A stretch of 64,000 bases of DNA from Leishmania donovani (Eukaryota; Euglenozoa; Kinetoplastea; Trypanosomatida; Trypanosomatidae). Below the pieces are notes generated by a model that was given only the letters and a program-made list of their open reading frames with translations, made no database searches and was not told the origin of the DNA. Below are positions 10,469 through 18,855 of this stretch, one piece after another (within the stretch, counting starts at the first letter, position 1; each line of letters starts with the position of its first letter). The translations under genes and the position numbers were made by a program. Location of the stretch: the NCBI RefSeq assembly GCF_000227135.1, contig NC_018262.1, forward strand, positions 2,011,502 to 2,075,501, written 5' to 3'.

Positions 10469-11902
10469 ATGCCGCCGAAGGAAGTCGAGCATGGCAGCGC
10501 ATCGACGGAGCTGCTGAACCAGTACGCCAAGTACTTCCCACATGTCCTCTTCACCAGCCATGAAGCCTTAGAGAAGCATGCCGCGACCCTCGATCCTGAG
10601 GCGTACAAGAACTGCGTAGATCTGCCGGAAGGCGAGGAGCCGCCAGAGTCGAACCCGCGGGAGCACATGTATGTGCTGACGACGCTGGTGGGCCGCAACC
10701 CGACCACCGCCGCCTTTGTGGCCACGCGCGGCTCGGACCCGTCGGAGAAGGTTGTGGCCAAGTTTGTCATGCTGAACGATGACCGGCAGGCCACGTACGC
10801 CCGAAGTGAGCTGCACTGCCTTGCCGCGTGCAAGCACTTTGGCATTGTAAAGCACTTCGACGACTTCAAGTCCGACGACAAGCTGTTGCTTATTATGGAG
10901 TACGGCAGCGGCGGCGACCTCAACAAGCAGATCAAGCAGCGCCTGAAGGAGCACCTGCCGTTTCAGGAATACGAGGTCGGGCTTCTATTCTACCAGATTG
11001 TGCTGGCCTTGGACGAGGTGCACAGTCGCCGCATGATGCACCGTGATTTGAAAAGTGCCAACATCTTCCTCATGCCCACCGGCATCATCAAACTCGGCGA
11101 CTTCGGCTTCTCCAAGCAGTACAGTGACTCCGTCTCGCTCGATGTGGCGTCGTCGTTCTGCGGTACCCCGTACTACCTTGCCCCGGAGCTGTGGGAGCGC
11201 AAGCGGTACAGCAAGAAGGCCGATATGTGGTCCCTCGGTGTCATTCTGTATGAACTGCTCACCCTGCACCGTCCCTTCAAGGGGCCGTCGCAGCGCGAGA
11301 TTATGCAGCAGGTGCTCTACGGCAAGTACGACCCGTTTCCGTGCCCTGTGTCGAGCAGCATGCAAGCGTTGCTGGACCCGCTGCTGTCAAAGAACCCGAA
11401 CGAGCGGCCGACCACGCAGCAATTGCTGCACACGGAATTCCTCAAATACGTGGCAAACCTGTTCCAGGATATTGTGCGTCACTCCGAAACCATCTCGCCT
11501 AGCGATAGGACAGAGATTCTGAGGCAGCTGCAGGAGAGCGGCGAGCGAGCCCCGTTGCCGTCGTCGATCTGCTATGGCGTAATGACCTCACAGGTGACCC
11601 ACGGCGGGTATCTGTACAAGTACGGCTCTGACTACCGCTGGAAGAAGCGTTACTTCTACATTGGTGACGGCCAGCTGCGCATCTCGCTGAGCGAGAACCC
11701 CGAGAATGACGGCGTGGCCCCCAAGTCCGTTAACCTGGAGACGGTGGGTGACGTCTTCCCTGTACCTGAGGTGTACTCGCAGAAGCACCCGAACCAGCTG
11801 GTGCTGTGGTTCAACAACGGCCAGAAGATCATCGCGTACGCCAACACGATGGAGGACAGAGACATGTGGATCTCAAAGTTTCACCGCGCATGCGGTATGT
11901 AA
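10469..11902 (+). CDS. NEK-family Ser/Thr kinase with C-terminal PH domain (NrkA/NrkB-like)
   Basis: The product is 477 aa. A protein kinase domain spans about residues 69-327: Lys98 in VVAKF, HRDLKSANIF with HRD at 191-193, DFG at 211-213 and APE at 238-240. The glycine-rich loop is degenerate (LVGRNPTTAAFVA, only one glycine kept), although the catalytic residues are intact. A PH domain occupies about 380-474, with the conserved tryptophan at 467 (MWISKF). The kinase-plus-PH order matches the trypanosomal NIMA-related kinases NrkA and NrkB. The PH domain suggests recruitment to phosphoinositides or a protein partner; substrates are not known from sequence. The first ATG after the splice acceptor is at 10469, and the frame upstream opens only at a TTG. 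Confidence 0.93.
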   Translation: MPPKEVEHGSASTELLNQYAKYFPHVLFTSHEALEKHAATLDPEAYKNCVDLPEGEEPPESNPREHMYVLTTLVGRNPTTAAFVATRGSDPSEKVVAKFVMLNDDRQATYARSELHCLAACKHFGIVKHFDDFKSDDKLLLIMEYGSGGDLNKQIKQRLKEHLPFQEYEVGLLFYQIVLALDEVHSRRMMHRDLKSANIFLMPTGIIKLGDFGFSKQYSDSVSLDVASSFCGTPYYLAPELWERKRYSKKADMWSLGVILYELLTLHRPFKGPSQREIMQQVLYGKYDPFPCPVSSSMQALLDPLLSKNPNERPTTQQLLHTEFLKYVANLFQDIVRHSETISPSDRTEILRQLQESGERAPLPSSICYGVMTSQVTHGGYLYKYGSDYRWKKRYFYIGDGQLRISLSENPENDGVAPKSVNLETVGDVFPVPEVYSQKHPNQLVLWFNNGQKIIAYANTMEDRDMWISKFHRACGM

Positions 11903-14285
11903 CGGCACGGGCCCTGGCTGCACAAAGAGGAAGAAGTGTAGCTGCAGGGTGCAAGAGGGAGGAGGAGGGGGAGGAAGACGGCAAGAGTACAGCTCCATCC
12001 ATGAGACAGGCTACAAACGGTCCCGCGCGTTGAAGTGGCGGAAACAGAAGGAGAAAGTCACGTTTGCACCAAGCTGGTCTGTTTGTTCTTCTTGTCGCGC
12101 TGCCGCTGCGGCTCTCTCATTCTTGCTTGAAGCGTGTGTCGATTGCGGCTTGTACGTGGCCGTGTCTCTCCCTCTCTATGCATCGTTGTGTGCCACACGT
12201 CGGTCAGCAACGCCATCGAGTGGCTCGTCCTCAATCTCCCTTTCTTCGTTGTTGTCTATCGCGTCCACCACTGTGCGTGTGCCCTTGCTCATTTGGGCAC
12301 CGCTTGTTTTCTGTTTCTACATGTACCGCCATCACCCGCCGCCCTGTGCGTCTCTTCGCCTTCTATACGCAGTGGTCTACTTGCTTTGCACCCTCTCTCT
12401 CTCCCTCTGTGTAGTTGGATTTTTCTGTTCGCCCTCTTCTCATATCCATCCCCCAATTCTCTGTGGAGCACTAGCAGGGAAGCGCGCACATGCAAAGTCT
12501 TGCCGCGCCAAGCGCCCTAAGAATACGCGTAAGAGTCAAGAGGCAACGCGAGGACAGCCAGAAAGACGAAGAAGTGTCAGTGTGCGCTTATCCGTTCGCC
12601 CCTTTCTCCCTCTCTCTCGCTGGTGCCGTTGCCGATGGGGTTGCTGTGTTGGCACCTACCGTGTCTCTGAGTGTGCTCGATGTGGTTTCCTTTTCTTGCT
12701 TGCTCGTGTTTTTTCCGTTGTTTTTCGTTCATCCACCTGTTGTTCTTGCTATTGCCTGATTGTCTTCTATCATGTGCTCTCACCCTTTCTCGCTCGTTCT
12801 CTCTCAGCACAGCCCTCGATCGCCATGCTCACCCAAAGCTGTTTCACTCGCGTTTTTCGGAGAGGGCAGGGGTGTCTCCGTGTCTTCTCTTTTTTCTCTT
12901 GGTCTTCGTTTTCCCGTTGAATTGCTTTGTTTCCGTCCCAGTCGCGTGCGCCAACGATGCAAGTGGATGACGGGCTTCTGCTGTTGTGGTGAGACGAGGC
13001 GTGCGCATGCAAAAAGTGCCGAGAAACCTCACTCCCCCTCGCTCGCAACGGCATGTTTTAAGGCTCAAATAGTTATCCTCTCGTTTGCGTGTTTGCATGT
13101 TGTTTCACTGAATATTCGAGTGAATATTTCCCCGATGCTTTTCCTTTGTCTCGTTCTTTCTCCTTTTCCCCACCTCCCCTATGTCACCACCTCTCCTCCA
13201 CCCGTCGCCTTTTCTGGTCCTGCAGCCCACCGTCTCGAGAGAGAGAGACACGGCACCACTTCAACCTCGTTGCCTCTGTCATCACTCCCCTTTCCTCGCC
13301 CACCTTCTGTTTCCGTTTCAGGCGATGCACTGCAATCTTTTTTATTAGTTGTGTTCATGGTGGGTGAGCCCTTTCGATACTGCTGCTGCCGCTGGTGCGG
13401 CAGGCAGAAGCACACATGCACGCGCACCGCTCTAGTTGTGTTGGTACTCCAGCTCGACTTCTGCGTAACGAGGTCGCCGACTTTGTCGCTTTTTTTTCAC
13501 CTGTCGCTCTCCTCTCGTGCACGGTCAGTCACGATGTGCACTCCTGTGCTTTACCTGCGCACGTCTCTCACCACGGCTTTGCCTCTCTCTGTGTGTGGAG
13601 CCCCGTGAACGCGCGGATGTACCGGCATGTACTTTGTGTGCGCACTCACTTGCATGACTCGAAACGCAAGATAATGGTGATGTACATAACCAACCACTGG
13701 TCGGAGACCCCGCCCCCTGCTCCCATGCCGTCTTTAAGCGCGTTTATACACACGTGGCATGATTCCTGCCACTCTGTTTATCAAATGACTCATGTGCAAC
13801 TCCTCCCTGCTCTCTGCTCTCTGTGTCTCGTCTTTTTTTTTCGCCGTCATCGTGCTGAACGCCAGTTGTTCTCTGCCTGTTGGATAGCGCCCCCCCCTTC
13901 CCTCTCTTTTAATTCTACTCTCTGGTTTGAGTCGTGTTTGTGTTGTGCTCTTCTGTCTATCCCCCTCCCCTTGTTCTTTTTCTCGCTTTCTTTTTGGTCA
14001 TGTCCATGGCCATGGCCATCTGTCTTTCCCAATCCCTCATTTTGATGGATTCTTTTCTTTTGTCGCTGCGGTGCCTCGTCGCTGCATGCCGTGCGAGTGG
14101 GTCTCTGTTGGCGGTGATCGACCTCGTGAACTTTATGCGCGGGCATGGTCGGTACTGCGCGCCGCGACACCGCATTTAACGGCTTTCCCACCCACCCATC
14201 CCGCCGCTTCGTCCTTCCGCCCTGCAACCGCGTGCGCTTTTGTTTTCCTTCCTCTTTCTCTTTGGCTTTATAAGAAAAACTGGAG
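11903..14285. other. Long gene-free pyrimidine-rich region
   Basis: About 2.4 kb, dominated on the + strand by C/T tracts. Long frames exist but translate to Ser/Leu/Phe-rich low complexity without recognisable domains, so none is called. It probably holds the kinase 3' UTR. Confidence 0.5.
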
Positions 14286-14860
14286 GACGGAGGCGCGCCT
14301 CACAGTGCGTGGTATCTCAGGGTCCACGGCACCACCACTCTATTTCGGTGGGAGGAAGCCAGGGAGCCCCTCCCTACCCCTGTCAATGCACAGCCACCTC
14401 TGGTGGTGTGACAGGGCCGAGCGTCTGCGACGTGGGGGAGGTCAGCGCGATGCGCCCCTACTGACGTCGGCGATGCGGTCCTGGATGGCGTTGCGTCGGA
14501 GAGACCTGCGACAATGCACAGGTTTGTACCACCTATATGATAGGCAATTCATCAGCGTAACTCGAGCGTGTATCCTGCCCGGCCCTCACACTGCCCACTG
14601 GTGGTGGGGCGAATCTGAGCCGCCCCGAGGCTGATGCGCCAGGCGACTACCGGCGTAATAAGGCCGGATGTGGGCAGAGTTTGAGGCAGAGCCAGTGCGC
14701 CGACGCAGTCGTCGGCGCACTGCTTTAATCTGTGTCTACCGCTGCTTTGCGCCACGGGCCTGGGTCTGTGACATGCCGGGGCCGAGTGGAACTTAACTTC
14801 TGTTCTAGGGTCGAGTGTACACGTTGAGCAAAAACAAAGAAACACCTTTCAATCTCTTTT
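14286..14860 (+). mobile_element. SIDER2 retroposon, copy 1 (full length)
   Basis: This ~575-bp element matches two other regions here. Bases 14342-14860 equal 17407-17925 with a single mismatch (14485 A versus 17550 G). The 5' end, from about 14286, aligns with the divergent copy starting at 62605 (shared TGGTATC...CAGGG and CCACTCT blocks). Size and spacer location fit SIDER2, the short degenerate retroposons of Leishmania 3' UTRs that lower mRNA stability. It contains a perfect 13-bp stem with a CAGT loop at 14693-14722. The family name is from general knowledge; I had no alignment. Confidence 0.75.
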
Positions 14861-15897
14861 GCCCACTGTCAAGGTGTCTTAGCTCCTTCTCTCTCTCTAT
14901 GTGGAAGCCACCAAACACAGGAAGAGGCCCTCACGAACTGTTCTCCTGGTGGGTGCACTGCGTGGGTTGCAGGGGCTGCACTGCTGCCCGCCCCTTCCCA
15001 TGTGCCCTCCATTTCTCCCGCTTTCCTTCCACTTCTCTCTCTCTTCTCGCGTTTGCCTCCTCTTTGCACACCAACGTACGTCATGCAGAAATTGTGTCAC
15101 GCAACAGGAAAGATACGCAAAAAAAGAATAATTCATCTGTTTCTCATTTCCCGCCACACTCTTTTCTTTCTTTGTTTTTCTTCGCTTCCCGCTCCCTTCA
15201 CTACGCCCAAATCCCCGAGCCGCACGCTCCGTCGCAGCACTGAGCGAACACGCACGCAGACATTTGAACATTTACTAGACGAGGAAGAAGAAAAGGAGAG
15301 GTACAAGTACGTCCCACGCTCTTTTCTTTTTTTTTTTNNNNNNNNNNNNNNNNNNNTCCGTTTTTGTTGTTTATGTGTTTCTCTTTTTTTTTGCTTTCTT
15401 GTTCCTTCAAATTGTCTCGTGCCTTGACTTCCTCTTGTCTCTCCCCCTCTCCCAACTCCCCGCTTCTCCGTTTCCAGACGTCTGCTCTGTCGCCTAGCTT
15501 CCGCGTTCTAATTTATGCTTGGTTTAATTTCGTTTTGAACCGGGCTGTGCTTGTTTGCCTCCACCTTTCTGTCTGAAGCCCCCCCCCCACCCACCCAGCC
15601 ACCCCCCCCCACACACACACATACACGCATACTAGTCGTCTTCTCATCTCTTCGCTTTCTCGTCTCGCTCTACCTCTCTGTCAACACCCTTTTTTCTTGC
15701 GCACTTCTCCTGTGTGAAGTGCCCTGCGCTCTTTCCTTCGCTTTATTCTCATCCGTTGGCCCATTCTCCCCGCAAGCTTTCCACCAGCCGCTGATCGAAA
15801 GAAAGGCAGCAGCACGGTAGAAACTACATCAAAGCACGACCTTGAGCGACGCCATCGGCTTTCACTTGCTCATCATCCGATTCCTGCACGATCGGCC
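14861..15897. other. Spacer with sequencing gap, 5' leader of the CCCH gene
   Basis: Pyrimidine-rich spacer with a 19-base N run at 15338-15356 inside a poly-T tract, probably an unresolved homopolymer. CT-rich tracts at about 15640-15775 precede the next start codon. No gene is seen. Confidence 0.5.
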
Positions 15898-16671
15898 ATG
15901 TCGCAACAGCAGTGGACACCCGATCAGCGTCGCCAGCAGATCGCGGAGATGCTGCGCAACAAGGGTGTCATTTGCAGGGACTTTCTTTTTACCGGCCGCT
16001 GTTCCCGTTCGCCGACGTGTCCGTACATGCACGTGGCGAACGGGGAGACGCGGCCGGTGCCGTGGAGCGTGTGCACGTTCTTCACACAAGGCAAGTGCCT
16101 TCGTGATGGCTGCAGTTTCTTTCACGGGACTCAGGCTCAGCTAGAGGAACTGCACGCGTCCGGGGCGCCCGTGTACCGCCCGCAGGACTACATGAAGGTC
16201 GCGGTGCCTCCCGCCGAGTACCTTAATCCGGATGGCAGCATTGCCACTCACCTCTCCATAGCCGCGCTACCCATGACGCCTGCGCTACATGTTGTGCACG
16301 GACCCACCGTGCCGCACGAAAACGCCGTCAACTCCCTTCACCCCGTTTTGGTCATGCAGCCGAACTCGCAAGCTATCGCACCAACCATCTTCGCCTCTCA
16401 GGGCCATACAGCGCAACCCACGCCGTCGCACTTCGCTTTCTACGCTAATGCTCCCATTGCATCGCAGATGCCCACCCACTCCGCCGCCACTGTGCTTCAG
16501 CCGGCTCTGCACGCTGTGCAACCGACGGCATTCTACCAAGCCACAAACGCGCCGCTTACGCAGCCACAACAGCACTTCGCACCTGTTCCGCAGCTCAACA
16601 CGCCTCAGCAGCACCAGCCCACTCAACAGGCACTTGGCAGTCATGTTTATTTCCATATCCAGCCCCACTAG
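15898..16671 (+). CDS. CCCH zinc-finger protein with two fingers
   Basis: The product is 257 aa. It has two CCCH fingers near the N-terminus: C26-x8-C35-x5-C41-x3-H45 and C59-x7-C67-x4-C72-x3-H76. From about residue 110 on it is a long Pro/Gln/Ala/His-rich low-complexity tail, as in many RNA-binding regulators. Trypanosomatids regulate genes mostly after transcription, and tandem CCCH proteins of this kind bind mRNA; that role is inferred. I cannot assign an orthologue name. The 3' UTR runs into SIDER2 copy 2, so its mRNA may itself be SIDER2-regulated. The last bases of the gene and its 3' flank are repeated after the gap at 17031. Confidence 0.88.
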   Translation: MSQQQWTPDQRRQQIAEMLRNKGVICRDFLFTGRCSRSPTCPYMHVANGETRPVPWSVCTFFTQGKCLRDGCSFFHGTQAQLEELHASGAPVYRPQDYMKVAVPPAEYLNPDGSIATHLSIAALPMTPALHVVHGPTVPHENAVNSLHPVLVMQPNSQAIAPTIFASQGHTAQPTPSHFAFYANAPIASQMPTHSAATVLQPALHAVQPTAFYQATNAPLTQPQQHFAPVPQLNTPQQHQPTQQALGSHVYFHIQPH

Positions 16672-17030
16672 GTGCGACTCTAAAGTGGGCGCCCCGGGCA
16701 CACTTCACTTTTACGATGTGCTAAGCAAATAACGGGCAATGCGAAGGCGTGACACTGGACGCTTCCGTGCAGCTTGTGTGGACGTACCGCAATTCGGCAG
16801 CTGTTCGCAAGCAGGCTCTTCTGTGCTCTCCTCCTCTGCTCGCGTTCTGTGCGCTACGCCCTCTGCTTCTCTTGCTTCCCTCGCTCACGGACCCTTCCCT
16901 GATGACTGGGGGCACCAAAGCGTCCCATGAGGGCTCCATAACCATTTCGGTGGGAGGAAGCCAGGGAGCCCCTCCCTACCCCTGTCAATGCACAGCCACC
17001 TCTGGTGGTGTGACAGGGCCGAGCGTCTGC
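16667..17030 (+). repeat. 364-bp block repeated exactly across an assembly gap (left copy)
   Basis: Bases 16667-17030 are identical to 17130-17493. The left copy ends exactly at the 99-N gap and the right copy starts exactly after it. This is what overlapping contig ends look like when a scaffolder fails to merge them, so the duplication is probably not real. The block covers the end of the CCCH gene, its 3' flank and the start of SIDER2 copy 2. Confidence 0.85.
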
Positions 17031-17129
17031 NNNNNNNNNNNNNNNNNNNNNNNNNNNNNNNNNNNNNNNNNNNNNNNNNNNNNNNNNNNNNNNNNNNNNN
17101 NNNNNNNNNNNNNNNNNNNNNNNNNNNNN
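17031..17129. other. Assembly gap, 99 N
   Basis: A run of 99 N, the same size as three other gaps here, so it is a default length and not a measured one. Identical flanks suggest that the true gap may be zero or negative. Confidence 0.95.
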
Positions 17130-17493
17130 ACTAGGTGCGACTCTAAAGTGGGCGCCCCGGGCACACTTCACTTTTACGATGTGCTAAGCAAATAACGGGC
17201 AATGCGAAGGCGTGACACTGGACGCTTCCGTGCAGCTTGTGTGGACGTACCGCAATTCGGCAGCTGTTCGCAAGCAGGCTCTTCTGTGCTCTCCTCCTCT
17301 GCTCGCGTTCTGTGCGCTACGCCCTCTGCTTCTCTTGCTTCCCTCGCTCACGGACCCTTCCCTGATGACTGGGGGCACCAAAGCGTCCCATGAGGGCTCC
17401 ATAACCATTTCGGTGGGAGGAAGCCAGGGAGCCCCTCCCTACCCCTGTCAATGCACAGCCACCTCTGGTGGTGTGACAGGGCCGAGCGTCTGC
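17130..17493 (+). repeat. 364-bp block repeated exactly across an assembly gap (right copy)
   Basis: Exact counterpart of 16667-17030. This copy continues smoothly into the rest of SIDER2 copy 2, so it is likely the genuine continuation. Confidence 0.85.
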
Positions 17494-17925
17494 GACGTGG
17501 GGGAGGTCAGCGCGATGCGCCCCTACTGACGTCGGCGATGCGGTCCTGGGTGGCGTTGCGTCGGAGAGACCTGCGACAATGCACAGGTTTGTACCACCTA
17601 TATGATAGGCAATTCATCAGCGTAACTCGAGCGTGTATCCTGCCCGGCCCTCACACTGCCCACTGGTGGTGGGGCGAATCTGAGCCGCCCCGAGGCTGAT
17701 GCGCCAGGCGACTACCGGCGTAATAAGGCCGGATGTGGGCAGAGTTTGAGGCAGAGCCAGTGCGCCGACGCAGTCGTCGGCGCACTGCTTTAATCTGTGT
17801 CTACCGCTGCTTTGCGCCACGGGCCTGGGTCTGTGACATGCCGGGGCCGAGTGGAACTTAACTTCTGTTCTAGGGTCGAGTGTACACGTTGAGCAAAAAC
17901 AAAGAAACACCTTTCAATCTCTTTT
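17407..17925 (+). mobile_element. SIDER2 retroposon, copy 2 (5'-truncated)
   Basis: This 519-bp copy equals 14342-14860 except for one base (17550). It begins in the middle of the element: the 5' ~56 bp present in copy 1 are replaced by unrelated sequence. It has the same 13-bp stem-loop at 17758-17787. It lies downstream of the CCCH gene, in its probable 3' UTR. The near-perfect identity is unusual for SIDER2. Confidence 0.75.
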
Positions 17926-18141
17926 CTTCCGTGTGTGTCTGTGCTTAATTCGTTGTTCTCTTACTTCCGTAAGCTTCTGGTTTAAATACAAGTCTTACTT
18001 TTCTTTTTCCTTTCTCCCTCGGTCTCGTTGTTTTGTCTCTTCCGCGTGCGCGTTTTGCGTTTTTTCTGTGTGCTTCCTCCCCGCGCTTCTTTTTTTTGTC
18101 TTGATTTGGCGCGCCACATGCGTTTGTTTTGTGTGTGCGCC
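17926..18141. other. T-rich spacer segment, repeated at 18639
   Basis: T-rich unique-looking spacer that follows SIDER2 copy 2. The same sequence reappears from 18639 to 18854 after the next gap, so one of the two occurrences is probably an assembly duplicate. Confidence 0.7.
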
Positions 18142-18444
18142 TAACTCGAGCGTGTATCCTGCCCGGCCCTCACACTGCCCACTGGTGGTGGGGCGAATCT
18201 GAGCCGCCCCGAGGCTGATGCGCCAGGCGACTACCGGCGTAATAAGGCCGGATGTGGGCAGAGTTTGAGGCAGAGCCAGTGCGCCGACGCAGTCGTCGGC
18301 GCACTGCTTTAATCTGTGTCTACCGCTGCTTTGCGCCACGGGCCTGGGTCTGTGACATGCCGGGGCCGAGTGGAACTTAACTTCTGTTCTAGGGTCGAGT
18401 GTACACGTTGAGCAAAAACAAAGAAACACCTTTCAATCTCTTTT
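18142..18444 (+). mobile_element. SIDER2 3' fragment abutting an assembly gap
   Basis: Bases 18142-18444 (303 bp) are identical to 17623-17925, the 3' part of SIDER2 copy 2, and stop exactly at the gap. The join at 18142 breaks the T-rich spacer, which continues uninterrupted at 18855. I read this as a repeat-driven misassembly, though a real insertion is possible. Confidence 0.75.
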
Positions 18445-18543
18445 NNNNNNNNNNNNNNNNNNNNNNNNNNNNNNNNNNNNNNNNNNNNNNNNNNNNNNNN
18501 NNNNNNNNNNNNNNNNNNNNNNNNNNNNNNNNNNNNNNNNNNN
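18445..18543. other. Assembly gap, 99 N
   Basis: A run of 99 N. Sequence after it (18544-18855) repeats 17831-18142 exactly, showing overlapping contig ends. Confidence 0.95.
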
Positions 18544-18855
18544 CTGTGACATGCCGGGGCCGAGTGGAACTTAACTTCTGTTCTAGGGTCGAGTGTACAC
18601 GTTGAGCAAAAACAAAGAAACACCTTTCAATCTCTTTTCTTCCGTGTGTGTCTGTGCTTAATTCGTTGTTCTCTTACTTCCGTAAGCTTCTGGTTTAAAT
18701 ACAAGTCTTACTTTTCTTTTTCCTTTCTCCCTCGGTCTCGTTGTTTTGTCTCTTCCGCGTGCGCGTTTTGCGTTTTTTCTGTGTGCTTCCTCCCCGCGCT
18801 TCTTTTTTTTGTCTTGATTTGGCGCGCCACATGCGTTTGTTTTGTGTGTGCGCCT
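18544..18855 (+). repeat. 312-bp exact repeat of 17831-18142 after the gap
   Basis: It contains the last 95 bp of SIDER2 and the T-rich spacer. It then runs on into new sequence at 18856 (GCCGTCAAATG), so this is probably the true junction and the earlier copy a duplicate. Confidence 0.8.

Noticed and set aside
11706..12920. 404-codon + frame overlapping the kinase 3' end
   Set aside because: First part is a shifted reading of the PH domain, the rest translates CT-rich spacer into Ser/Leu/Cys low complexity.
12760..13608. 282-codon + frame in the CT-rich region
   Set aside because: Composition is that of pyrimidine tracts; no domain and no coding bias.
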